Shown in pieces: positions 46,501-57,174 of a DNA stretch of 64,000 nt. Made by a program: the position numbers and the translations under genes. The notes below the pieces were generated by a model, which saw only the letters and a program-made list of their open reading frames with translations, was not told the DNA's origin and did not search any database. The number at the start of each line of letters is the position of its first letter. Positions within the stretch are counted from its first letter, which is position 1. This DNA is from Pleodorina starrii. Its lineage: Eukaryota > Chlorophyta > Chlorophyceae > Chlamydomonadales > Volvocaceae. The DNA lies in assembly GCA_030267565.1 (NCBI GenBank), contig BRXU01000011.1, positions 3,090,501 to 3,154,500 on the forward strand, given 5' to 3'.

Positions 46501-48779
46501 TTGCTGCTGCTGATGAGGCGGTTGCTGCTGTCGCTGTGGCAGCAGCCGGGCAGCGGCGCTGTCCGGGCTGATGCTGATGTGCCGGAAGTCGTCCTGCTGC
46601 AGGGAGGGCACGCTGATGGTGCTGCTGGCGCCTCCGGCGCTGCGCCGGGCGTCGGCATCAGCGGCGAAGGGAAGGTGGCGTTGGTGGTGTTGATGGTGTT
46701 GATGTGCGCGCGGAGACGCGCGCGCGGCGGCGGGTGAGCGCTCTCGCCTGCCGCCCTCCGCGCTCTGGAGGCCCGAGAACGAGAACGCCTCCTGCCGACG
46801 GGAGCGGGGGCAACGGCAAAGCGTGCGTGGTCGTGAGGCTTACAGGGGGCGAGGCGCACTCGTGCGCGTCAGGCTGGGGCCTGGAGGGCGGCGCAGCATT
46901 GAGCGGGATCGCCGATACGCGCCGCGCAGCTCAGGGTACCGTACTGCCGTACCCCTCCGCAGGTCGGGTAAAGGGTCCGGGGGGCGTTTGTTCCGGGGGC
47001 GTCCTCGCGTGAGCTTCCGAGAGCCTTGATGATGCCTCAGCGAGCACCTGTGCTGTTGTAGGGCAATCGTAACCTACCGTAAGCCCAAACATGCACACGC
47101 TAGTTCTGTGGATGCCTTGCTCTGGCATCGCAGATACGGGTACTCCTACAAAATGCCCCGCTGCAACATGCTGTACCCAGCCTGGTTGAGTTGCGTGGTG
47201 TGGCGCCTCTCCCCAGTGGCACCTGCCGGACCGGTATCACCCATCCCGGGCGAACGCAACACACCCCCGCGGCCATCCAGCCACGCCACACCACGCCACG
47301 CACCTTGGAGGCGCGGCTGTTCTCATAGCCCTCCCTGGACACCTCCGGGATGGGGCTCAGCGGCACGTGGTGGGGATGGGGGTGGGGGTGCTGCTGCGGA
47401 GGATGGCCCGGGTGGCCCGCCAGCACGGAGCGGTGCAGCGAGGTGGCGGCGGCGCGCTGGCGGGTGCGGACGGAGGAGCGCCGCCGCCGCACGCGGACGC
47501 CGGCCCCAAGCGACGCTGGTGAGGCAGCGGCTCCGGCCGCCGCCTCGCCGGGGCTCTCCAGGTGCGGCGCCTGCTCATCGCTTTCCTCCTCCTCGTACTG
47601 CTGTTGCCGCTGTTGGGGATGGAATGCATGCCGATGGGCCGCCGCCGCCGCCTCGTCCTCGCCGGCGCGTCGCGCCGATTGTTGCTGCTGCTGCTGTCGG
47701 CGTTGCTGCGGCTGCCGCTGGTACCAGGGCTGGCGGTGCGCGCCGTCATCGCTGTCCGGCTCCTCATCCTCGTCAACCGAGTATACCTCGCGGCTTCGTC
47801 CTGCCTCGCTGCCGCTGCCGCCGCCACCTTCATCTGAGAGGTGGTTGACGGTTCCGCGGCCGCTGGGAGGCCGTGTGGGCCGAGAGGCGTCCTGCGGCCT
47901 GGGCATTCGGTCGGGAGCGGCGGCGCGGCGCCCCGGAGAGTGCGGTTCGGCAGCGCCCGGGGAGCGGGCCGAGGGTGCGGGCGCGTCGCGGTCCGGAGCC
48001 TGCTGGTTGGTGGTGGAGGCATGTCGGGCGGCGTCCGCGTGCGGGGACGGCGGGGGGCCTGCATTGAGGACGCACGTGAAGTGGTGTGAAGCGGGAACAC
48101 CGAGTAGCGGTGCGCATGATGAAGTTTTGGCAAGCGCTGTGGACAAGCGGGCAGGGCGAGGAGAGTGGGCACAGGGTTTTGCGGGGCGGAGCACGTACTC
48201 TGAAGCGGCTTGCCGTGGCACAGCGCGGCGAGGAGCTCGAGGATGTTGGATATGTCTTCGATAGAGCCCTCGACAATTTGCTGGCCCGAGATGTGGGAGA
48301 GATCGCAGCTTAACACTTCAGACAAGACATGCACCTGTGGCACAGCAGCAACAAAATGCAGACACTGAGCTCCAGGAACATTCCTCCGGATGTGGCTACT
48401 GCCGACATAAAAAGGCGACTCACGAGGACATCGAAGTTGTAGGCTCTGTCAGCCGGTGTTGATGGAGACCTAATGACGTTCTCCAGGCGCCTCCCAAGGA
48501 AGCCCTCGACTGCTGCAAGCAACAGGGAGCTGCTACTGCAGACGACCCTAACTTCCTCTATGCTGGTCACACGTGCGATCAACCCAGCATATGTCTGCGA
48601 GCAAGCAGGAACGCACTTATTGTTAAGGTGCCATGAGCACACGAAACAGTTTTTCCGTCTGGTTCGCAGCCATTTCGATGCGAAGGAACCACAGGAGGTT
48701 TCATAGATGAATGAAGACTCACGATTATCTTGTTGCAAGCTTGTACCAGCTCCTGTGCTGTGAAACCCTCGTCCGCCAT
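43552..48779 (-). CDS. CEP95: CEP95-like (CCDC45) centrosomal/ciliary protein
   Basis: Eight exons join in phase to 1,081 aa: 48779-48723, 48594-48424, 48334-48199, 48058-47304, 46791-45350, 44852-44672, 44425-44202 and 43831-43552. The first 115 residues resemble the CEP95 N-terminal CH-like domain: MADEGFTAQELVQACNKII, an amphipathic middle, then LSCDLSHISGQQIVEGSIED and ISNILELLAAL, close to the human SLSHITGENIVKGD...IKNLLEI. Residues 125-850 are low-complexity (poly-Gln, Arg/Ala and Ser/Gly tracts; acidic SVDEDEEPDSDD). From about 855 to the end the protein is charged and helical (EYEKRVEQVRLQRVASEW, KAEQDYLEVFELLERM), probably coiled coil. Human CEP95 (821 aa) localises to centrosome and spindle poles. 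A basal-body or ciliary role is inferred, and C-terminal homology is not certain. It is head-to-head with an EF-hand-like gene. Confidence 0.7.
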
Positions 48780-49161
48780 TGTTGACTACAACAACTGTCA
48801 ACTCCGCACAATAAAGAGTTATTGGCGCACCATCTTGCCACTGTAAAACAGCATCTATTTCCAAGTCATCACATAATGGCAAATTAAGATTTTTCGCCCA
48901 ACAAAAAACAGCGAGCCTGATACGACAGTCATAAAATTACGGCACTTCGAGCTTGAGCTAGACAAGGCTAATCTGCTAATCGTCAATCTACGTGGCGTTC
49001 ATTTTATTGTTCCTACCTTCTATGTTTATGAACACATTTGGTAAAGCAGGCAAGCAACGCACACGCGGTGAACTGGAGTTGGAGAACCCACATATTGGGA
49101 CCATAGCAGCAGTTTAAAGCTGTCCACATGACATACCCCGACGCTTGATTATAAGGCCGCT
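48780..49161. promoter_or_regulatory. Shared bidirectional promoter, CEP95-like / EF-hand protein
   Basis: The divergent start codons at 48779 (-) and 49162 (+) are 382 bp apart, so both promoters and 5'UTRs are here. The interval is AT-richer than the flanking exons. Confidence 0.5.
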
Positions 49162-52100
49162 ATGGCTACGCCGGGTAGCGCGGGGCCCCCAGCAGATGCA
49201 GGGAGGCCAACGACTTCAGGCAACCCTAACGCAAAAAAGTGCGTGGGCGCGTTGTTAGGTCCCAGCGCTTGCGTGCGTTGCCAACAGTGGACGCTGACCC
49301 GCTGTGCTTTGGCGCACACGCTCGGTGTGGCAGGTGTGTAGAGGACTTCTTCGACCGGCTCGAGGCTACGGTCAGGAAACGGCTGCGCATCAAGCTCGGC
49401 GGGGTGAAGACCGTCGATTGGGTACGTGCGACGTGGTTTCTGCCGCTAGCGGTTGGCGCCAGGTTTTGAGCACGCCGTACGGCAGGAGACCAAACACCGC
49501 TGTTCTCTGCTTGATGTCACCCCGCAGAGCAAGCTTTCTACTGCGCTGGGCGCAGCCACAAACAAGTCGAAGCCGCCAATCTTGCCCAGCAGCAGAACAT
49601 GGCGAACGGACCTTGCGGTGGAGATGAAGCCCGAAGTGGTGAGTGCCGGCGCCGACGGCGGGGGAGCGCACTTCCTTTTCGCAGCTGGACCTCACACACT
49701 GGCAAATGCATCCGGGTTGCTGAAGCAGCTGCTGGGGCAGCCGCACAGTACCCGCATTGCGGCCGAGCCTGGCTGTTTTGTCGCCTTCGCCGCCGCCGCA
49801 CGCACAACCTCGTGCTGCCGTCTCATGCCCTCCCTGCCCTGCCCTGGGTTTCCTCTGTCCCGCAGAAGCAGCAGCTGCGTGAGGTGTTTATTCGCTACTG
49901 CGGCTGGGGTGACAGCCAGAACTTCATGTTCATCAGCCGCGCGCAGTTCATCCGTTTCGTGCGCGACATGGGCATGTGCAACGACGAGATTGACGCGCTA
50001 GGCCTCTCGGGCCTGTTCGACAAGGTGACGAAGCATCTTGCGGCGAAAGGGAGGCGGCCCGCCTTCGTATGCTGGTGCCGATAGCGCCGCCACCGCCGCA
50101 GCCGAGCGGCTGCGGCTCGCGCTGCGATGGACGCTTACTCTCCTGGGCCTCTTCCGCGCCACCAGAGCACGCCTCTGCTGACGTTGCTGCTGCTGCCGCT
50201 GCCGCTGTTGTTGCTGCTGCCCGCTGCCCGCGCCCAGATCCTGCTGGGCTCGCTGGATCCCGGGGCAGCCTCGCGCCTGGCGCTGTCAGACTTTTTGCTG
50301 GCGGTCACGGGGCTGGGCACCAAGCTGTGTCCCGCAGTCACCGTGCAGGAGTCGTTCGATCAGGTGGTGAGTGGTGCTGGTGCAGGCTAGCGTAGTGGGA
50401 GAGCACTATGAGTACCGAGGAACGTGTGTTTAGTGGGAGTGGCCTGTGGGCGCACTAAGTACCGAGCATTATGAGCAGGTTATTACAGGGTGTGAAAAGG
50501 GCCTTTCGGCCTGCACCCTTAAACCGTAGCTGTAGTGTCCCGGGTCCGCCCTAGCAGCACCGGAACGTGCGCGGGCGATTGGAGGTGGGCCTCGCCACGG
50601 CCACTGAGCGGCCGGGCGACGAAATGCCCCGGCGCGTGCCGTATACCCGTATTCGATTCCCCGCAGCCAACAATTGCCCAGCGCAGAGCCTCTTTGGCTG
50701 AACGTGCCCAGGAGGCGCGGCACACGGGTTAGGAGCGCGCACACACACACACCCCTGCGCGCCTCACTGGCGCCTCGGACGAGCCCTCATGCCGCCTTGT
50801 CTCGCGTCCCATCCCGTCGCGTCGCGTGGCGGGCGGGTGCTGCGGCTGGCTGCAGGTGTCGCGATACGTCCTGCCGCGCCTGAACCAGCCGCTGCCGGAG
50901 CCGGAGCCCATCGACCTGGCGCTCCTCCACATGGACATTGTGGCCACCCTGGAGCGGCTGCGACCCAAGCTGGGGGTCATATGGGACGTCTACCTGCAGC
51001 AGCAGCAACAGGGCGGCCCGGGGGCCGACTCGCCGCCCGGCTCCAACTCGGGCTCGTCACAGTCGGACAAGGTAGGGTGTGTTGGGTGTGTATGTGTGTG
51101 TGCGCGCGCTGCCTGCGGCCGTCTTCGTGGGGGCGGGGGCCGGAGTTGGGGCAGGCTAGGCCGCTGAGCCGCAAGGGGCTGGCTGCTGACCGCATGGCTG
51201 GGCCTCCCTCTCCGCTCCACTCCACTCCACTCTACCCGCATGTGCGATGCACCTTAGACCTCTCTGTCTCTCTCTTTCTCTTTTTGCCCGTCCCGGCCAT
51301 AATCACGATTGAGGGGGGTGGGTGGGGCCGTTGCAACCCGCCGCCATGACCGCAGACTGCGGCTCCCGATATGGTGCTCAACACGTTTCTGCGCTTCGCG
51401 TCGGACTTCGAGATCACCACCGTGGTACTCAGCCGGCTGCAGCTCATCCACGCTTTCAAGCGCTCCAAATTCGGCGCGCCCGCGGAACCCGTCGACTCCA
51501 GCGTCCACACCAAGATGCGGCTCAACTTCCAAGGTGCGCCCGCTGCATCGCCGCCGCCACCCGCCGACCTCAGAACCCGCTCCCCTTTTTGGGCGGGGCC
51601 CCAGCGCGAAGCGCCCAGGGGGGCCCCGCCCTGTAGGATTGCCCATGTCCGTGTGTGGGTTCTGGGTTCTGGGTTCTGGGAAGTAATTGGACAAGTGTAG
51701 ACTTTCGGTCAACGGAAAAACTCCATAAGTAAAAGATTACATTCTTTATTGCACGGTAAATTTATTATTGGAACCCAACATCGCATGAGTACAAACCAGT
51801 TTGGCAGTCTCCATGGACCGAGGCCGAGGTCAAACCATCACCTCTCGGCCTATAATTAATTCCAGAAGAGTCATCGTTCCTTAAGGTGGAATTCTGACAT
51901 GACGGCGTGAAATGAATCTTCGTTTCGGAAACAAACTATGTTTGCATTGCGAACATTCTTCCCGCGACCACACCACAGCAGCTCTGCTAGCCGGTCCGAT
52001 CGTCTTGACGCATATTGCTATTACAAAGGTTGCAAGGAGCAAACCATGAGGGGCAAACTGCTGGTTGTTGGACGCCAAGCCGCCGATGCACGCACGATGC

Positions 52101-54291
52101 AGCCCTATGCAGCGGTCTTCTGCGGGCCGCCCAACAAGTCCAGTCGGCAACCTAGGGGATGGACTTCTACATTCCCTGTCCTAATGTTATAGCAGTCAAG
52201 CCTCCTCTACGGCGAATACCTCAGTAGCGAAGCCTGTGCACTCTCGTCGGCAACTGCACGTCGTCGCTACCCTCGCAAACAGTTCCGCTGTCCTTCTATT
52301 GGCAAGTCAGCCTGCGTGATGTGTAAATGATACACTCCATGTCTACTGTCAAGTAACTTCAGCCAATGCGCTGGCCGGAAGAGTTGCACAGTGCCGAGAC
52401 GGCGCGCGATGCTAAACATGGGTCGGATTGCTGAAGCCGAAGGCATTTCAGATATAAAGCTCTGGCTGCCTATCAGCAGGAATGTCGATGCGACACTCTC
52501 ACAGTTGACGCCCTCGCCGCTCGCTTTGGAAATGCCGTATTTCGGTCGATGCGCACATGCGCTCATGCACCCGACGGGATGACGCGCTTCGCGCGGCGCC
52601 GGCAGGCCTTGATAACGACTCGGCTAGCAGGCATTTCGGGAAAAAGCTCTGGCTGTCTATCAGCAGGAATGTCGACACTCTCACATTTCACGCCCTCGCC
52701 GCCCTAGCACTCAACTTAACCCGTACGGATTTAGTGGGGCCCCGCCCTTTTTCCGGCTTCAAGGAAGCCGACACCAACCCCTTGTCATCGCCCTGCTGCC
52801 CTGCCGCTGCCTGGCCGCTCCCGCGCGCAGAGTTCCTGGACTGCATCGCCCGCTGCGCCATGCTGGCGTACGACTACAAGCCGCCGCCCGTGATCGTGCC
52901 GACCCTGGACTTCAAGGACAGCTACCGCACCGCCGCCAAGCAGCTGTGGCTGCGCCAGGCGTCCGCGTCGGGCGGCCGGCTAGGCGGCGACGACGAGTCT
53001 GAGGTGGAGATGCCGGCGGCTGTGGGCTACGGGGTGGGCAACGAGGACCGCCCGCACTACGACGAGGTGGGGACTGGGCGGCTGTGCGACGCGGGGAGGG
53101 AGTAGGGGAGGGAGGGAGGGAGGGAGGGAGGGAGGGAGGGGGCCGCGCGGCCCGAGTGGGCAGTCCAGGCGGTGTCTGTTTCGCGCCTTCCAACCACCGG
53201 GGGGAGGGACTCCCGCGGGGAGCACTCGACAGTGCATGAGGGCCCGTGGGACGTTACGCTTGCTGCTGCCGACGTGGTTGGGATGGGGGCGCGTCACATG
53301 TCATGTGAGCTTCCATCCCCATGCGACATTTTATGCCCTCCCAGTACGTTGGCCCACACACGACCCGCGCGAACCCAGCCACCACGTGCCAAACGACCCC
53401 GCCACCCAATTTTTGCACACGCTGCTGCAGGTCATGAGCCGCGCGCCCAGCATCCGCATCACCGCCAGCACAGGCCCAGGCCCGGGCCCGGGCGGGACCG
53501 CCAGCGCCGGCGCGCCAGCACCCAGCCACGCCCGTCTCATCTCGCGCGCCGTCAGCATCGCGCAGGGGCGCACGCCCAGCCAGGGCTTGCCCGAAACCGG
53601 CATAGGCGGCGGCGGCATCGGCATCAGCGGCGGCGGTGGCACTGGCGGCGGCGGCATGGAGGTGATGCTGGTGCACTCGGAGCCTACGACCATGCCGCGC
53701 GACGCCGACCGGCCGCTTCACCTGCGCGATTTCAGCTGCGACTGGGTGGGCCGCGTGGGCCTGACGCTGTCCGAGACCGGCAAGCTGCGCCAGCGGCAGC
53801 AGGACCCCTGGCTCGCCGCCGGGCTGTACCACAGCCAGAACGACCCCGTCTTCGAGCAGCGCGGCAACGACATGCTGACGGCGCGGCTGGTGCGGGAGCA
53901 GCACCTCGAGGCGCTGGAGCTTCACTACCAGGCGGAGCGCCGCCAGCAGCAGCGCGAGGCGACGCGTCAGGCGGCGGCGCGGCGGCAGGAGCTGGAGCTG
54001 CAGTCGGGGCAGACGGTGGCGCGGGTGGCGGCGGGGCCGCGGCGGGGTGGCCCGCGGTCGGCGCCGCACGCGCGGCCGGGGGGCGAGGATGACGGCGAGG
54101 AGGTCCGGCGGGTGGTGGGGCTGGAGGAGGTGCTGGGGCGGATGGGCGGAAGGCCGGGGGGCGGCAACGCGGCAGCGGGGGCAGACGGCCGGACCAGGAC
54201 GCTGCTGGAGGAGCTGACGTCGACCCTCGACGTAGAGGCCAAGCTGCCGCGCGCGAATATCGCCGGACACGGGCAAATCCGGTTTGGGTAG
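49162..54291 (+). CDS. Degenerate EF-hand-type protein, candidate ciliary, function unknown
   Basis: Nine exons assemble in phase to 684 aa: 49162-49238, 49334-49421, 49528-49638, 49866-50024, 50238-50366, 50856-51071, 51356-51533, 52831-53066 and 53431-54291. EF-hand-like helix-loop-helix units are visible, for example LREVFIRYCGWGDSQNFMFI with SRAQFIRFVRDMG, LDPGAASRLALSDFLLAVTG, and MRLNFQEFLDCIARCAMLAY. The loops lack the canonical Asp-x-Asp-x-Asp-Gly pattern, so calcium binding is doubtful. Residues 400-490 are Gly/Pro/Ala-rich; 555-610 form a charged helix (EQHLEALELHYQAERRQQQR), probably coiled coil. There is no signal peptide or membrane segment. I cannot name the family. The build (EF-hand-like N-half, coiled-coil C-half, shared promoter with a CEP95-like gene) suggests a flagellar or basal-body protein, but this is inference. 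Intron 7 carries a TIR-bounded insertion. Confidence 0.75.
51591..52747. mobile_element. Putative non-autonomous DNA transposon with 13-bp TIRs, in intron 7 of the EF-hand gene
   Basis: The left end begins GGGCGGGGCCCCA at 51591 and the right end is its exact inverted copy, finishing at 52747. TTTTT flanks both sides (51586-51590 and 52748-52752), a possible 5-bp target-site duplication, though a T run is weak evidence. The 1.16-kb interior is AT-richer than the host gene, has no transposase-like frame, and holds an imperfect direct repeat of about 75-80 bp (52441-52521 and 52629-52700, sharing CTATCAGCAGGAATGTCGA). At the left end the TIR also forms a hairpin with an inverted copy at 51620-51631. 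Confidence 0.5.
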
Positions 54292-54405
54292 CGGGCAAGA
54301 GCATGCTAGGAGGGTGGGGAGCATCCGAGTTGAGTCTGGCTTGGCTCGGTAAGTTTATTGTGCGGGGGTGGATTTGGCCACTGCGCACGGGCGCTTGCGC
54401 GTTGG

Positions 54406-54410
54406 TTACA
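54406..54410 (-). terminator. Candidate TGTAA polyadenylation signal of the small membrane-protein gene
   Basis: TTACA on the plus strand, about 485 nt past the stop codon of the minus-strand gene ending at 54894. It lies 23 nt inside the convergent plus-strand signal at 54433. Confidence 0.35.
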
Positions 54411-54432
54411 TGGGACGCACTGTCTTCAAGGG

Positions 54433-54437
54433 TGTAA
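54433..54437 (+). terminator. TGTAA polyadenylation signal, EF-hand gene
   Basis: TGTAA about 140 nt after the stop codon at 54291. Further TGTAA motifs occur near 54500 and 54700-54810, so alternative 3' ends are possible. Confidence 0.5.
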
Positions 54438-54893
54438 ATCGGAACGCGTCGTCTAAGCAGCACCACAAGGCCCGAGGACAGGTCGTGTTATGGACTGGAA
54501 TATGTAAACACGCCTATGGTGGTAACGCACAAACTTGAACACACCTTACGACGAGATATGCAGAGCCACAATGGCCTTGCCAGGCGACGTAAAAATCACG
54601 GGGGCATTCACAGCCAGGCCAAGGTTGTATAAAAAAAACCCACACCAATCAAAGGCAACCTACTTACTCATATCCCAGCAGGGACATCCTTCCAAGCTGT
54701 AATCCTGTACCATGTAAGTCACAGTCAAACAGCATACCATCTATGTGCAAGCATTCCATGTAACACAACAGGCCGTCACCGTCCGACTTTCCTCCGACTC
54801 CCCTTCCCCTTGTAACACCCGCGGGCGTGCCGACGGCGCCAGTTACCCCCCTCCCCCCGGCGACGGACACGGCTGCCCTTCGCCGCGTCATCC
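54438..54893. other. Convergent 3' region, no supported gene
   Basis: Read as 3'UTR of the minus-strand gene ending at 54894, possibly overlapped by extended 3' ends of the EF-hand gene. It is AT-richer than average. No coding exon is supported. Confidence 0.45.
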
Positions 54894-55509
54894 TCACGTG
54901 TCCTCCTCCCCGTGACGCGCATGTTTTGCCTTTTGTGAAGACATGTGCTGCTCAGCGGAGGAAAACTTCCGATTGCCGACGCCAGACGACCCCCGAAGTT
55001 GCGTCACCGAAGGCTTGTTGTCGTCCATAAATCTTTTCCCGTGTGCTGTCGCTGCCTCCTCAAGAGCAGCAGCAGCCTTTGTGGCCACATTAACTACCTC
55101 CGCCGCTGCCGGGTCATGCGGGGCCTCGCCTGTGTGGACCGGTTTCCCAGGCTGCACCTCGGCCAAGCGCATCCCGTGTCCCATATGCTTCCGGCCCTCC
55201 GTTCCATTACTAGCCATTGACATCTGAAGCAGCTGTAACTCATGCAATTTGTCCAGCATGAGGTTGCTCTGCGCGTTCGCAATGCCCTGCCACAAGCCAG
55301 TGCGCGCGGGTTATAGCAAGTTTTGCAGCTGGCATATCTCATATGCTAAAATATTCAGGACACTGGCCCTCGAGCGGCCTTACCTCGTAGTATCCCCAAG
55401 TGTAACTGATGCACCCGACCGTTGTCAGTAAAAGCAGGACGATGACAGTGCGCGCACAGCCATCCTGCTCGATAAAGTTGCTCAAGAAGCCAGTCTGGGA
55501 GTTGAACAT
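54894..55509 (-). CDS. Small single-pass membrane protein, function unknown
   Basis: Two exons, 55509-55384 and 55286-54894, join in phase 0 to 172 aa. I do not recognise the family. The N-terminal 25 residues (MFNSQTGFLSNFIEQDGCAR) are polar, followed by one membrane span, TVIVLLLLTTVGCISYTWGY, then a hydrophilic domain that starts helical (NAQSNLMLDKLHELQLLQMS) and becomes Ala/Lys/Glu-rich and probably disordered (KAAAALEEAATAHGKRFMDD), ending KAKHARHGEEDT. The positive residue before the span and short N-terminus fit a signal-anchor protein, orientation uncertain. The ATG at 55507-55509 was used; a GTG-started extension upstream is less likely. A donor-like GTGAGG overlaps the stop, so a further exon cannot be excluded. 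Confidence 0.6.
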
Positions 55510-56935
55510 GGCTGCGTAACTTAGGTTCACAACAGCTACCGCCCAAGTGAGCTGGCAGCGCCAGCAGCAGTCTTCTATCGCCTTGTCAACATTGGTACAT
55601 AAGGACTGCGCCCCCTAAGAGTATGCAGGATTGGGCCTGCTAGGAAGGCGCAATGAGCAACTTCAAGTGTCTGGGATAGCTCCGATTACAGTTTGCGAGT
55701 AAGATGCCTGTTGTTGTGTTTACTTCGTATACCAGCTTTTCCTTGCCTTACTGTAGCTGCAAAGGGCCTGATTATACTTTCGACTGTGACCGATATCCGT
55801 ACGATTCCCGGCCTACGACGACCAGTGCTTCCGGGCCCGCGGGCCGTCACAGGTCTTAACAATATGGTCAAGTAAATCACCGCAGCAGCGCACCCCCAAT
55901 AATGTTTGTCCCTGCCCTCTTGTGTGAACCGTGTGTCGGTCTACAAGGTCTGCACGGGAGCGTGAGCCTCGTGAGCCTTTCACAGAACTCGTTCCGGTGT
56001 TTCCGGAGCTCCTGCGGGAGCCACGTCACATGCTTGCACCTTCAGCGCTAGCACGACCCAACCCCTAACGCGTGGGGCGGGGGTTGGCGGGAAAAGGTGG
56101 TTCGGGTAGTTGTGCGCCCACGTGGCTCTCCCGTGTCGCCGTGTGGACCCGGCACGCCGCCGTCGTACAATAGCACTGTTCGGTCAACGATCTGCCCCCG
56201 GAGCATTACCCTCCTCCCCCAATGCGACCTTGGCACTCATGCTTCGTTCTGGGTTCGTTGCTTTGACCTGGCCTGTTTATGCACCAAGAGCAGTAACCCC
56301 ACAGCATGCCGGAGAAGCCCCGTGGACCTGACGGGGGCGGTTCGTGCCCATTTACGAGAGTCAGGCGAGAGCGAGAACAGGGCATGAAAATTAACCAACC
56401 ATGACCAGTAGGAACAGTACCCATCGTGAAGTCGTAGTGACAGCGAAGAGCCAAGTGGCGTAGGCTAAGTTCAGAGCTCAGTTGCGAGCAACAGTTGCAG
56501 CAGCAACCGAAGTCATGGCGAGCGGCCAACCAGCCCAAACGAGTGGAAGCCCTTCCCCCTCGGTTCGCCGTCCCACCATCGATCCATATTTGTTGCGCCC
56601 TGTCCTGCCCTGAGAGTCATCATTTCGTGCTAATGAAGTGGAAAACCTGTCCTAGTCGGCGGGATCGTACTGATGGGTTACGGCATAGATACGACAATGA
56701 TCGACCCGGGACAGCCATGGCGACGCGCAGCGGCATCTCCACGTCGGGAGATGTGCGTGCGCTCCTAATCGCCCCCCATGAGGCGCGTGGCCGTATACAG
56801 GTTGCCTCGGCAGCCTCCGACTTGACTACAACGGAACGAGCCACTAGGATTTGCAGCAGCAACGGACAAACCGCAAGGCCAAGGCGAACGTCTCAAAACA
56901 AAAGATCCACCGCCGCAAATGCTCGCAAAAGCTCA
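55510..56935. other. 1.4-kb intergenic region, no supported gene
   Basis: This lies between two minus-strand genes. It should contain the promoter of the small membrane-protein gene on its left and the 3' flank of the RNase M5-like gene on its right. A short plus-strand frame from 56515 (about 32 codons, MASGQPAQTSGSPSPS) and others of 60-160 codons have no domain or splice support. Confidence 0.4.
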
Positions 56936-56948
56936 TTACAGGTTTACA
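56936..56948 (-). terminator. Paired TGTAA polyadenylation signals, RNase M5-like
   Basis: TTACA at 56936-56940 and 56944-56948 (minus-strand TGTAA), about 230 nt past the stop codon at 57175. Confidence 0.6.
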
Positions 56949-57174
56949 GCCCACATCACCGGCCGGCTGGCTAAATGTGCCGCAAGACCGCAGCGCCCCG
57001 GTGAAAGCCAGGTGGGTGCGCCAGCCCCCTCAAGTCCCAGCCCAGGGTGCTCATCTCGAGCCGCAGATACCGGCTCGGTGTGCGCACACGTCCCCGACCC
57101 GCGCAGCTGCGGCAACCCTGTCCACTCGACAGACGCTCCTCTCTCGCCCTCTCCCGCCCTCACCCCCTAGGCAG

